From: a virus
Reading direction: 5' to 3' (one strand)
IMG/VR virus record: IMGVR_UViG_3300030329_001587
Coordinates: 11,424 to 42,563 of that record
DNA: 31,140 nucleotides
In this document: positions 24,979-30,344 of the stretch, piece by piece
How positions within the stretch are numbered: the first letter of the stretch is position 1
Layout: the number at the start of each line of letters is the position of its first letter
The notes under the pieces: model-generated
What the model saw: the letters and a program-made list of their open reading frames with translations, nothing else
What the model was told of the DNA's origin: nothing
Databases searched by the model: none
Program-made: the position numbers and the translations under genes

Positions 24979-25312
24979 GTTGACTATTCTCTTTGATAGC
25001 TTCAGGGAGAAACTCAGACTCAAGGGCTTCCTCTTCATGAGGGAGCAGAGAATAGCTTAGGATCTCATAGGGGATCTGACTGTTTGAGAGGTATGCAATA
25101 ACAGGTTCTCTTCCAGGCCAGTTTACAAAGATGTCTCTGTAAGCCCTGTCATAACGATCTACTGCGTGGTCGGCAGTAGTACTGGAGATCCACATATTTG
25201 ATGGGTGGAAGTTATGTTGAGTGTCTGCTGACCACAACATATTGATAATCGTGTCGAGACAACCTGCCTCACTAAAGTTGCCTGAACTTGGTTTAAATAC
25301 TCTTACTATCAT
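24962..25312 (-). CDS. Hypothetical protein (116 aa)
   Basis: It begins MIVRVFKPSSGNFSEAG and contains ADHAVDRYDRAYRDIFVNWP, an aromatic-rich central stretch, then an acidic C-terminus (PHEEEALESEFLPEAI). No signal peptide, membrane segment or catalytic motif is seen and no family is recognised. The ATG shares its first base with the stop of the upstream gene (TAATG), so the start is well supported by coupling. It belongs to a run of short early-type genes between the Hsp20 gene and the recombination block. Confidence 0.65.
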   Translation of the reverse strand: MIVRVFKPSSGNFSEAGCLDTIINMLWSADTQHNFHPSNMWISSTTADHAVDRYDRAYRDIFVNWPGREPVIAYLSNSQIPYEILSYSLLPHEEEALESEFLPEAIKENSQRGSDC

Positions 25313-25653
25313 TAGTAGTCTCCGTATGTTGTTTGAATAGTCATGTGCATTTTAACCGTATCGGCCTCTCCATTTTCAACCAAATCATCAAGTGCATGAA
25401 GTACTTGAGCTAAGGTCTGACTTGTTACATTAAAAAAATGCAAATCAGCAATTAGGGTTTTCTCTTGGTCTTCCTTTCCCCATTCATCCCATACTTGAAC
25501 ATCTACTTTATTATCGTAGGGGAGTGAGATGTTTTTACGCCACTTCTGGCGTAACTGATCTAACTCAACTTGCTGTTTGAGTCTGTCTACTTCCTCTTGA
25601 AGTACTTCTACTTTTTGTGTAGGGGTCAAAGCTTTTTCCTGTTTTTCAGGCAT
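25312..25653 (-). CDS. Hypothetical coiled-coil protein (113 aa)
   Basis: The N-terminal half is a clear heptad-type coiled coil (TQKVEVLQEEVDRLKQQVEL, continuing DQLRQKW). It is followed by a small beta-rich section (KVDVQVWDEWGKED, TLIADLHFFNV), a short helix (TLAQVLHALDDLVEN) and a terminal strand (VKMHMTIQTTYGDY). The layout suggests a small oligomeric regulator or accessory protein. No family is recognised. It is preceded by AGGAGACAGA upstream of the ATG at 25653 and coupled to the next gene by TAATG. Confidence 0.65.
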   Translation of the reverse strand: MPEKQEKALTPTQKVEVLQEEVDRLKQQVELDQLRQKWRKNISLPYDNKVDVQVWDEWGKEDQEKTLIADLHFFNVTSQTLAQVLHALDDLVENGEADTVKMHMTIQTTYGDY

Positions 25654-25661
25654 TCTGTCTC

Positions 25662-25931
25662 CTAGTATTTAGGCGTTAAAAAGATCGGGGTTCTTGGTCC
25701 CACATACGAGTTCTTGATATTAAATTCATAGAATTCGTATGCCTCATCAGAGTTCCAATCGTTCTTCGCCATTAGGTTGTGAACAATTTTCTTCTCATCA
25801 TACACTAGCACTGGATCGAGTCCTAATCTCTCACCTATACCAATGATCGCAGACTCATGACCATCTATTAATAGCATGTCTGGATTCTCTTCGAGCATAG
25901 ACTCGTATTCAAAAGTGTTAGCGTTTCTCAT
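25662..25931 (-). CDS. Conserved hypothetical phage protein (89 aa)
   Basis: The sequence MLLIDGHESAIIGIGERLGL, followed by DPVLVYDEKKIVHNLMAKN and the end YEFYEFNIKNSYVGPRTPIF, follows a pattern that recurs in small proteins of diverse phages: an IDG-x-E/D-x-AIIG strand, a VYD strand, then an EFN region ending in G-x-RTP. I know of no established function. It is a compact alpha/beta protein without membrane or signal features. It sits among early-type small genes. Its start overlaps the end of a 50-residue upstream gene by 14 bases. Confidence 0.75.
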   Translation of the reverse strand: MRNANTFEYESMLEENPDMLLIDGHESAIIGIGERLGLDPVLVYDEKKIVHNLMAKNDWNSDEAYEFYEFNIKNSYVGPRTPIFLTPKY

Positions 25932-26070
25932 GTAACTTTTTGAGATTCAAGAAGTGTGCCTTCATGCGCTCTTGCTCGGCTTTTTCTTTTTCTCTCTGTT
26001 CATCGAGATGAGATTGTATGTATCCATACCATTGATCACGCTGTTTCAGCGACTTTTTCATTTCTATCAT
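25918..26070 (-). CDS. Small charged helical protein (50 aa)
   Basis: A 50-residue frame starts MIEMKKSLKQRDQWYGYIQS and continues with an almost continuous charged helix (DEQREKEKAEQERMKAHFLN, ending LKKLHEKR). It fills an otherwise empty gap of about 100 bases between two better-supported genes, overlapping the upstream gene by 35 bases and the downstream start by 14. A second in-frame ATG three codons later is an alternative start. Close packing and sensible composition support it, but no family is recognised and the helix could be fortuitous. Confidence 0.5.
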   Translation of the reverse strand: MIEMKKSLKQRDQWYGYIQSHLDEQREKEKAEQERMKAHFLNLKKLHEKR

Positions 26071-26335
26071 GTTTGATTATTGATTCACCGATACTGTTAA
26101 TGTGAAGTTGTAGTCGGTGTGTTGAAGGATTCCAACTCTCAATATTATAGCCTGTTAGTGGTTTACATTCACCATTTTCCTTTTCTAAACAGTTACTTAT
26201 GTCGAAAAAGAATACATGACACTTGCTTCTGGTATGTTTGTTTAAATGTTTTAATGCATTAACTATGCCACGATGCGAATGTTGCCAGTGAGTTCGTCCA
26301 GTTTTGGTATTTACTGTGAGTACTTGTACTTCCAT
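26036..26335 (-). CDS. Hypothetical protein (99 aa)
   Basis: It is preceded by CAGGAAC immediately before the ATG at 26335. The product begins MEVQVLTVNTKTGRTHWQHS, has a basic middle (NALKHLNKHTRSK) and a beta-type C-terminal half (HVFFFDISNC, HRLQLHINSIGESI). The beta-alpha-beta pattern suggests a small globular protein, but no motif or family is recognised. It is the first minus-strand gene left of the Hsp20 gene, so it may be read from a promoter in the 79-base divergent gap. Confidence 0.6.
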   Translation of the reverse strand: MEVQVLTVNTKTGRTHWQHSHRGIVNALKHLNKHTRSKCHVFFFDISNCLEKENGECKPLTGYNIESWNPSTHRLQLHINSIGESIIKHDRNEKVAETA

Positions 26336-26414
26336 TATGTTCCTGTTATTATTAGGTTTTCTGGAGTTGCCTTAATGGGACTCCCTATTCTAATCTTTGC
26401 TTTGAAAGGAAGAT
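26336..26414. promoter_or_regulatory. Divergent intergenic region between hypothetical gene and Hsp20 gene
   Basis: These 79 bases separate two divergently read genes, the only such head-to-head junction in the window, so they should carry at least the start of Hsp20 transcription. On the plus strand TTGCCT and TAATCT are 18 bases apart; on the minus strand TAGAAT resembles a -10 box without a good -35. Neither is convincing as a sigma-70 promoter. The plus-strand ribosome binding site AAAGGAAGAT before the Hsp20 ATG is clear. Confidence 0.35.
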
Positions 26415-26858
26415 ATGGCTTATAGTATCGAACTGTTCCATCAGATCGCCAGAGATACGACTCTCGGATTTGATGATATGTTAAACCTCATCAGTTCTCG
26501 CTTGCAGAACTACCCCAATCAGTCAAGTTACCCACCTTATAATATACTCAAGGTTGATGATAACCTTTATCAGATCCATATCGCTCTGGCAGGGTTGTCA
26601 GAAGATGATATATCTGTTGAAGTCGTTGAACAAAAGTTGTTTGTAAGACACAAACCATCGACTGAAAATAAACCCCAGGAAACCATACATCGTGGAATTG
26701 CTTCTCGGTCCTTTGAAAAGATGTGGACACTTTCTGAAGATATGGAAGTTCAAGGTGCTACGTTTATTAATGGTATGTTAGAGATAGATGTTGCACGAAT
26801 CGTGCCAGAGGATAAGAAACCCAAAACTATTGAGGTTGTTTCTGGTCGTGGGAAGTGA
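26415..26858 (+). CDS. Small heat shock protein (Hsp20/alpha-crystallin family)
   Basis: The 147-residue protein has the IbpA-like layout. A short N-terminal arm is followed by PPYNILKVDDNLYQIHIALA starting near residue 40, then GLSEDDISVEVVEQKLFVRH, then the FEKMWTLSEDMEVQGATFIN-GMLEIDVAR block that defines the alpha-crystallin domain. The end is a basic tail (VSGRGK). Such holdases keep unfolding proteins soluble; phage copies, known from cyanophages, are thought to aid virion protein folding or host stress tolerance. It is the only plus-strand gene in the right half and converges on the next gene with a 32-base overlap, suggesting later acquisition or separate, late-phase expression. Confidence 0.9.
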   Translation: MAYSIELFHQIARDTTLGFDDMLNLISSRLQNYPNQSSYPPYNILKVDDNLYQIHIALAGLSEDDISVEVVEQKLFVRHKPSTENKPQETIHRGIASRSFEKMWTLSEDMEVQGATFINGMLEIDVARIVPEDKKPKTIEVVSGRGK

Positions 26859-27108
26859 ACTTTCTGTCTACATCCTCAACAAACTGTTTTAGGTAGGATT
26901 GAAGCTCTATTGCATCACGTTCATCGATTTTGATGTGGTGCTGTAGGGCTTCTCGGTCCACTAAAAAGTCCTTAGCCTGATCATAGGTGATGATGTGTTG
27001 GGTGATTAAGTCAGAGTGACAGACAAACTGTTGGTCATTCTTACTGTCTGGCCCGCTGGACATCCAGTAAGTGTAGAAGTCGGAGTTGATCCACCTTGAG
27101 TATGACAT
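26827..27108 (-). CDS. Hypothetical protein (93 aa)
   Basis: It begins MSYSRWINSDFYTYWMSSGP, an aromatic-rich N-terminus seen in some small phage proteins. This is followed by an acidic/His-containing central segment (LITQHIITYDQAKDFLV) and a helical C-terminal half (ERDAIELQSYLKQFVEDVDR). No signal peptide or membrane span is seen and I cannot assign a family. No ribosome binding site is evident before the ATG at 27108. The 3' end overlaps the convergent Hsp20 gene by 32 bases. Confidence 0.6.
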   Translation of the reverse strand: MSYSRWINSDFYTYWMSSGPDSKNDQQFVCHSDLITQHIITYDQAKDFLVDREALQHHIKIDERDAIELQSYLKQFVEDVDRKFTSHDQKQPQ

Positions 27109-27113
27109 AAGGG

Positions 27114-27251
27114 TTATAGGTTCAGGTTCATGAACTTATATTCAATGCGTGGGGGTTTTTCGGGTTTTGTAATCTCCCTGTGTGCCAGGATTACGACTAG
27201 ACCAAGCACCACAAAGGATAGGAGTAGGATCGTTTTTAGGTCAGGCATCAT
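27114..27251 (-). CDS. Small single-span membrane protein (45 aa)
   Basis: A 45-residue frame starts with the ATG of an ATGA overlap with the nuclease gene stop and fills the gap before the next gene. Residues 6-24 (KTILLLSFVVLGLVVILAH) form a textbook single transmembrane helix, followed by a basic/Pro tail (REITKPEKPPRIEYK). The topology is probably N-out or N-in with a short basic tail. Candidate roles include a holin-like or exclusion peptide, but sequence alone does not decide. Coupling to the upstream nuclease and lipoprotein genes suggests the three act together. Confidence 0.65.
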   Translation of the reverse strand: MMPDLKTILLLSFVVLGLVVILAHREITKPEKPPRIEYKFMNLNL

Positions 27252-27772
27252 AAGTCATACAGCCATTCAGGTTCTGTGAAGTCGGTGTAAGGTTTGACAA
27301 GTGAGTTTCTTGTATTCTTTTGTGCCTTTTCGATGTCAAAGACACGGATTTGGAGTGAAGTTGGCTTTGTGCCTCTCGGTGTGATTACTTCAAAGTCCTC
27401 TTTCCTTGCAAAGACCAGTTCCTTAATATCGTAAATGTAAACTGTGAAAATGTTAATGTAATTCATGTCGTAGAATTCATACTTCGTATTTTTATTTGTT
27501 CGGTTCTTACGAAGGTCTATTCTTATCGTTCCTATTCGGCTATGTTCCTTTTCTGAACTGGAAGATCTGTAAACTTGGGTTGCTTTCGATTGAACTCTGT
27601 ATAGTTTCCTGTTCTTTTCAATGATGTAGTCAGCCTCGCTCATGTGGTTGAGTGGAATGTATACTTGAAATCCTCTCTCGGTGAAGTATGCTTGGCTTTT
27701 GAGTTCTCCAATCACTCCATGCTGAATGTACTTACCATCATACTCATCAATCCCCTCTGGTAAGTTGGTCAT
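27248..27772 (-). CDS. PD-(D/E)XK endonuclease-like protein (PDDEXK_5-like)
   Basis: The first 65 residues show a restriction-endonuclease-type fold. GVIGELKSQAYFTERGFQVY supplies Glu23, SEADYIIEKN supplies Asp48, and KLYRVQSKATQVYRS supplies the QxK pair (Gln61, Lys63). This G-x-x-GE, P, D, VQxK pattern matches small PD-(D/E)XK endonuclease or Holliday-junction-resolvase-like proteins found alone in phages and bacteria. The remaining ~100 residues are beta-rich and basic, perhaps contacting DNA. It could cut host, competitor or junction DNA; the target is unknown. It is translationally coupled by ATGA overlaps on both sides, upstream to the lipoprotein and downstream to the membrane peptide. 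Confidence 0.75.
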   Translation of the reverse strand: MTNLPEGIDEYDGKYIQHGVIGELKSQAYFTERGFQVYIPLNHMSEADYIIEKNRKLYRVQSKATQVYRSSSSEKEHSRIGTIRIDLRKNRTNKNTKYEFYDMNYINIFTVYIYDIKELVFARKEDFEVITPRGTKPTSLQIRVFDIEKAQKNTRNSLVKPYTDFTEPEWLYDL

Positions 27773-28113
27773 ATCATTTTAGGAATATTAAAGGTTTGTT
27801 TTAATTCTTTCATGCACTTGTCTGTTGCTTCGGTGAAATAAGGAATCATTTCTCCTTGGGTCTTATTGTCAAGGTCTGATCTAGTGAAGTCTTTGCGAGT
27901 GGAGTCTAGGATGCAGTCGCAAACTGGAATAAAGACGTTAGGATGGATGGTGGGGTTTGACCTTCGGTGTGAAATAAAACATACAGTCCAAAGATCTCTT
28001 GTATATTTTGTGGTAAATCCTCTCAGAGGATCGCTTTTCGGTGGTGTTGTACAGGATGCTGTACAGATTATAAAAAAAGTTACTAGAGTAACAATTGAGT
28101 AAGAGTAATTCAT
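27769..28113 (-). CDS. Predicted phage lipoprotein (114 aa)
   Basis: The N-terminus MNYSYSIVTLVTFFIICTAS is a hydrophobic leader followed by Cys21, giving a TAS-C lipobox; the leader lacks the usual positive charge, a small weakness. Residues after Cys21 begin TTPPKSDP, a typical tether. The mature part has four further cysteines (WTVCFISH, PVCDCILD, DKCMKEL), which could form disulfides outside the inner membrane. Phage lipoproteins can be outer spanins or superinfection-exclusion proteins such as the T5 type. The length and cysteines do not match a classic spanin. A good AAAGGAAAGAC precedes the ATG, directly after the tRNA gene. Confidence 0.7.
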   Translation of the reverse strand: MNYSYSIVTLVTFFIICTASCTTPPKSDPLRGFTTKYTRDLWTVCFISHRRSNPTIHPNVFIPVCDCILDSTRKDFTRSDLDNKTQGEMIPYFTEATDKCMKELKQTFNIPKMI

Positions 28114-28132
28114 GTCTTTCCTTTGTTAGGGG

Positions 28133-28218
28133 TGGTGAGGATGGAAGGATTCGCACCTTCTCAGTATTAAACATCTGATTTACAGTCAGACCCGACTCTC
28201 TCACTTCGGCGCATCCCC
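28133..28218 (-). tRNA. tRNA-Tyr (anticodon GUA), atypical
   Basis: Read on the minus strand, a full cloverleaf with class II length (86 nt with CCA) can be drawn. Acceptor strands GGGGATG and CATCCTC pair with one G-U. The D stem is CCGA/TCGG. The anticodon stem TCTGA/TCAGA encloses CTGTAAA (GUA). A 13-base variable arm follows. The T stem is GAAGG/CCTTC, then A and an encoded CCA. The anticodon arm and T stem closely resemble bacterial tRNA-Tyr. Three near-universal features are missing: U8 is C, the D loop lacks GG, and U55 is G (loop TGCGAAT). It may be divergent or decaying. Its 5' end overlaps the upstream coding sequence by 18 bases. Confidence 0.75.
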
Positions 28219-28467
28219 ATTAAGGTCTTCGATTCTTGCAAGTACCCATTCCAAAGCTTCGATCCAGCCTTGTGTTGCTCCATCGTCATCTTCAGCTTCT
28301 AATTCATTAGCTAGTTTCTGCTCTTCTTCCTTCAAACATACCATGATTTCTACTTTTAAGGTATCTACGTTGAAGGGAGTCTTGATTCGGCGTTCCTTCA
28401 TTCCTTCAAGAGCATTAGCAATTCTGCGTATGTCTCTTGCTTGGTCAATCTCGTATTGCATCGCCAT
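28201..28467 (-). CDS. Hypothetical acidic helical protein (88 aa)
   Basis: It starts MAMQYEIDQARDIRRIANAL and is almost all helix, with EEEQKLANELEAEDDDGATQ and WIEALEWVLARIEDLNG; it is acidic with no cysteine zinc site. The TAATG overlap with the gene upstream supports the start; a second ATG two codons on is possible. Its last five codons and stop lie inside the first 18 bases of the tRNA gene, so transcript processing of the tRNA would cut off the end of this message. No family is recognised. Confidence 0.6.
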   Translation of the reverse strand: MAMQYEIDQARDIRRIANALEGMKERRIKTPFNVDTLKVEIMVCLKEEEQKLANELEAEDDDGATQGWIEALEWVLARIEDLNGDAPK

Positions 28468-28667
28468 TATTTATGCCCCATGAAGATGGTTGATTCGCAA
28501 GTACTACATTGAATGATGGTTCCAAGAAGACTGTTCCTCGTTTCTGTGAATACAGCAGGTTCCTTGTGGGGAGTCTTAATCTCTCCTGTGTCTTGTAGGT
28601 GACACCTTTTCATGTTGTGGATACTCTGCTTGAACTTAACACTCTCTCTTAGTTCTCTAGTGATCAT
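28467..28667 (-). CDS. Small hypothetical protein (66 aa) with CxxC
   Basis: The start at 28667 is preferred because GGAG lies six bases upstream; an ATG at 28679 would add four residues. The protein begins MITRELRESVKFKQSIHNMK and has cysteines at MKRCH and at the C-terminal QCSTCES. The arrangement could form a minimal zinc site or knuckle, as seen in small phage regulators, but only three Cys and nearby His residues are present. It overlaps the upstream gene by 11 bases and is coupled to the downstream one by TAATG. Confidence 0.55.
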   Translation of the reverse strand: MITRELRESVKFKQSIHNMKRCHLQDTGEIKTPHKEPAVFTETRNSLLGTIIQCSTCESTIFMGHK

Positions 28668-28989
28668 CGTCATCTCCATCTAGTTTGTTAATTGCCAAGG
28701 TAGTTAGTTCATCAAGCATTTCTTTCAGGTTATCGGCCATTTCGTAATCTAGTTCCTCTGCCACTTCTTTAAGGCAATCTGTGGTGAGTAGCATTTTACC
28801 TAGATCCAGTCTTATTACTTCCTCAGTTGTTTCTTTTGGGACTGGATCTTTCAGGAATATGACCACGGAATCTATTTCTGGTCTTCGGTTGATAGGAAGC
28901 ACATCATCAACCTCGATCCATTCCCAATTGGTATGTCCTGTGAGTTGAGTGGATGCTTCGTCCAATGTATCTGAAACGTATTTGCCCAT
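28657..28989 (-). CDS. Hypothetical acidic protein (110 aa)
   Basis: Start chosen at the ATG at 28989 (MGKYVSDTLDEASTQ), which is preceded by AAAAAAGGAGACACT, a strong ribosome binding site. A longer frame continuing upstream to 29199 overlaps the zinc-ribbon gene in another frame and is unlikely. The protein is acidic and ends in a run of Asp (DGDDDDH). It contains INRRPEIDSVVIFLKDPVP followed by a helical half (CLKEVAEELDYEMADNLKEM). No family is recognised; the acidic end may mimic DNA or bind basic partners, which is speculation. Confidence 0.6.
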   Translation of the reverse strand: MGKYVSDTLDEASTQLTGHTNWEWIEVDDVLPINRRPEIDSVVIFLKDPVPKETTEEVIRLDLGKMLLTTDCLKEVAEELDYEMADNLKEMLDELTTLAINKLDGDDDDH

Positions 28990-29029
28990 AGTGTCTCCTT
29001 TTTTTATTAGTGTTGCAGGATTCGTGCCA

Positions 29030-29218
29030 TTAAATCGGTGCGACTGATTCTTCCAGAGCATCGTCTGGATCTCTGAAGTGGGTGAAGTGGTTTGTGCATT
29101 TCGGGCACCATACTTCTTCCTTGGTTTTCGTTGAAGGTTTTTCATCGAACTGAATGATGGACCTTTTGTGCCCACATATGGAACATTTTGCCTGCTCACG
29201 GAAAATTTTGCCTACCAT
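29030..29218 (-). CDS. Zinc-ribbon protein (62 aa)
   Basis: Two CxxC knuckles are spaced as in a zinc ribbon: KCSICGHKR near residue 11 and EVWCPKCTNHFTHF near residue 38, with beta-type sequence between. The C-terminus is acidic (DPDDALEE). AAGAGG lies five bases before the ATG at 29218. It is the first gene read leftward out of the repeat-rich non-coding region, a typical place for an early regulator or nucleic-acid-binding accessory protein. The function cannot be stated beyond zinc and probable nucleic acid binding. Confidence 0.7.
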   Translation of the reverse strand: MVGKIFREQAKCSICGHKRSIIQFDEKPSTKTKEEVWCPKCTNHFTHFRDPDDALEESVAPI

Positions 29219-29309
29219 TTTTGCCTCTTGAGTTGTTTGAGTAAATCTTGAGTAAATTACTCAAGCGATAAAGCCATGAAATCATTGAAGAAAGTGTCCA
29301 AAAATAGGG

Positions 29310-29402
29310 GTTCTTGAGTATTTGAGTAGGGGGGGGTCTATACAAAAGGAGAAAGAGAAATCTCTCCGAGGTATAAGGGGGGGTACTCAAACACTCAAGA
29401 AC
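29310..29402. repeat. Long inverted repeat with G-tracts at the inner ends of the arms
   Basis: The arm GTTCTTGAGTATTTGAGTA (29310-29328) and the arm TACTCAAACACTCAAGAAC (29384-29402) are inverted copies over 19 bases with one mismatch. Just inside lie G8 (29329-29336) and G7 (29377-29383) on the same strand. The middle holds a weaker fold (TATAC/GTATA). It may be a cruciform, a dimer binding site pair, or a site made by tandem iteron duplication and inversion. Confidence 0.7.
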
Positions 29403-29409
29403 TACCATT

Positions 29410-29467
29410 TTATTGATTATATATATATATATATTATATATTTATATTAATAATATTAGTACTTTAT
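29410..29467. other. TA-rich tract, candidate DNA-unwinding element
   Basis: An almost pure A/T stretch with TATATATATATATAT runs and TTTATATTAATAATATT, between the two halves of the iteron cluster. An easily melted tract flanked by iterons is the classic layout of a replication origin. The assignment is inference from arrangement. Confidence 0.55.
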
Positions 29468-29540
29468 ACGTTCTCTTTTCAACGAAATTTTCTTGAGTAA
29501 ACTACTCAAAATCACTCAAAACTACTCAAACCAAAAGTTT

Positions 29541-29571
29541 TTTAGACTGGCAGTTGGACTACCAGTCTAAA
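29541..29571. other. Perfect 10-bp hairpin downstream of the DUF932 gene
   Basis: TTTAGACTGG (29541-29550) and CCAGTCTAAA (29562-29571) are perfect inverted repeats with an 11-base loop. It lies seven bases past the stop of the DUF932 gene. On the minus strand, the direction of that gene, the stem is followed by A's, not T's, so it is a poor intrinsic terminator. On the plus strand TTTT follows. It may be an mRNA-end stabiliser, part of the origin, or a weak terminator. Confidence 0.5.
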
Positions 29572-29577
29572 TTTTGA

Positions 29578-30336
29578 TCAGTTAAATAAGACTCCAGTAG
29601 ACTCTTCGATCACTTGATCGAAAGTTTTGTGGAGAATCTTGGTTCGATCAATCTGGTCGGCATAATTTGCCCCCTTGTTGACCTCTGTGAAGGCATTGAA
29701 AAGTGACCACGCATTTCGGTTGGAGAACTCCTTGTGAGAAGGATCTCTCCATTCCTTATCGACCTTAGTAATCTTGGTCTTTGGCATGGCCCCTGCTCTC
29801 AAAGATTCCATGAGAAAGTGATCAGCAAGTTTATTGTCAACTTGGAACTTCTTATAGTTCTTATATCGACGATGTAATGCTTCACCCTGAGTGACGAGAG
29901 TTCCGCAGAGTTTGTCTAATCGACTCTCGAAATTGGATCTAACATTCTGAGAATGCTTTGCCCCGATCTCGTATTCTGATACCATAGCCATGTTATCACA
30001 AATGAATACTCTGGAACCTGTGCCTGCCTTGGCCCGAAACGCCATGTCGTTGGCATTCCTAAAAGCCCAGACAATTTCATAATCGTCTTGAGCATCTCCG
30101 TTCCTCAGAGAAAGCAAACCAAAACAACGCTTTCCTTTGTGAGAAATACCATACTCTTCTTTTACAACGTCATACTTCCCAATCTTATTGAGTGAGAATT
30201 TCAGTTGATCGACAACTTCCCAATGAGGAACTGGCTCATGGGTTGGTGACATCGGAATTGGATGAGGCATGGACTTCATCTCATTGTAACGGATCGGTTG
30301 TGCCCCACAATGGAGCATGATACTACCTGAAGGCAT
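29578..30336 (-). CDS. DUF932-family phage/plasmid protein
   Basis: The 252-residue protein shows the DUF932 pattern: GLLSLRNGDAQDDYEIVWAF, NDMAFRAKAG, then SRVFICDNMAMVSEYEIGAKH followed by helices with LCGTLVTQGEALHRRYKNY. DUF932 proteins are common in phages and plasmids and their function is not established. AAGGAGATAT before the ATG at 30336 is a very strong ribosome binding site. It lies eight bases downstream of the serine recombinase gene and directly beside the iteron region, so a role in replication or its control is possible by position only. Confidence 0.75.
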   Translation of the reverse strand: MPSGSIMLHCGAQPIRYNEMKSMPHPIPMSPTHEPVPHWEVVDQLKFSLNKIGKYDVVKEEYGISHKGKRCFGLLSLRNGDAQDDYEIVWAFRNANDMAFRAKAGTGSRVFICDNMAMVSEYEIGAKHSQNVRSNFESRLDKLCGTLVTQGEALHRRYKNYKKFQVDNKLADHFLMESLRAGAMPKTKITKVDKEWRDPSHKEFSNRNAWSLFNAFTEVNKGANYADQIDRTKILHKTFDQVIEESTGVLFN

Positions 30337-30344
30337 ATATCTCC

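Larger units (their letters stand above)
29228..29529. repeat. Iteron-like TTGAGT/ACTCAA cluster; candidate replication origin or control region
   Basis: Within the 359-base gap at 29219-29577 I count twelve copies of one hexamer. TTGAGT occurs at 29228, 29237, 29248, 29314, 29322 and 29493. ACTCAA occurs at 29259, 29385, 29393, 29504, 29514 and 29524. Many are spaced 8-11 bases, about one helical turn. A perfect palindrome CTTGAGTAAATTACTCAAG lies at 29247-29265, and most copies extend to TTGAGTA/TACTCAA. Such arrays typically bind an initiator or repressor. No protein-coding frame here looks real. Confidence 0.75.

Noticed and set aside
26336-26414. Specific sigma-70 promoter boxes upstream of Hsp20
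   Set aside because: The best -35/-10 pair matches consensus at only four and three positions, so only a general regulatory gap is reported.
27114-27251. The 45-residue membrane peptide as a confirmed holin
   Set aside because: One transmembrane span and a basic tail are not enough; no endolysin or spanin pair is adjacent, so only a membrane protein is called.
27769-28113. Lipoprotein as an outer-membrane spanin
   Set aside because: It is longer than usual, has several cysteines, is not Pro-rich, and has no overlapping inner-membrane spanin gene.
28133-28218. tRNA as an integration attachment site
   Set aside because: The gene appears complete with an encoded CCA rather than a 3' fragment, and the only recombinase seen is a serine type, which does not usually target tRNA ends.
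28990-29199. Upstream extension of the 110-residue acidic protein
   Set aside because: It overlaps the zinc-ribbon gene in another frame, and a strong ribosome binding site supports the start at 28989.
29196-29408. A 70-codon minus-strand open frame covering the repeat region
   Set aside because: It is read through iterons and G-tracts, has no ribosome binding site, and the zinc-ribbon gene start lies within its end. Composition is not protein-like.
29541-29571. Hairpin as an intrinsic terminator for the DUF932 gene
   Set aside because: On the transcribed strand the stem is followed by A residues rather than a T-tract, so it is listed only as a hairpin.
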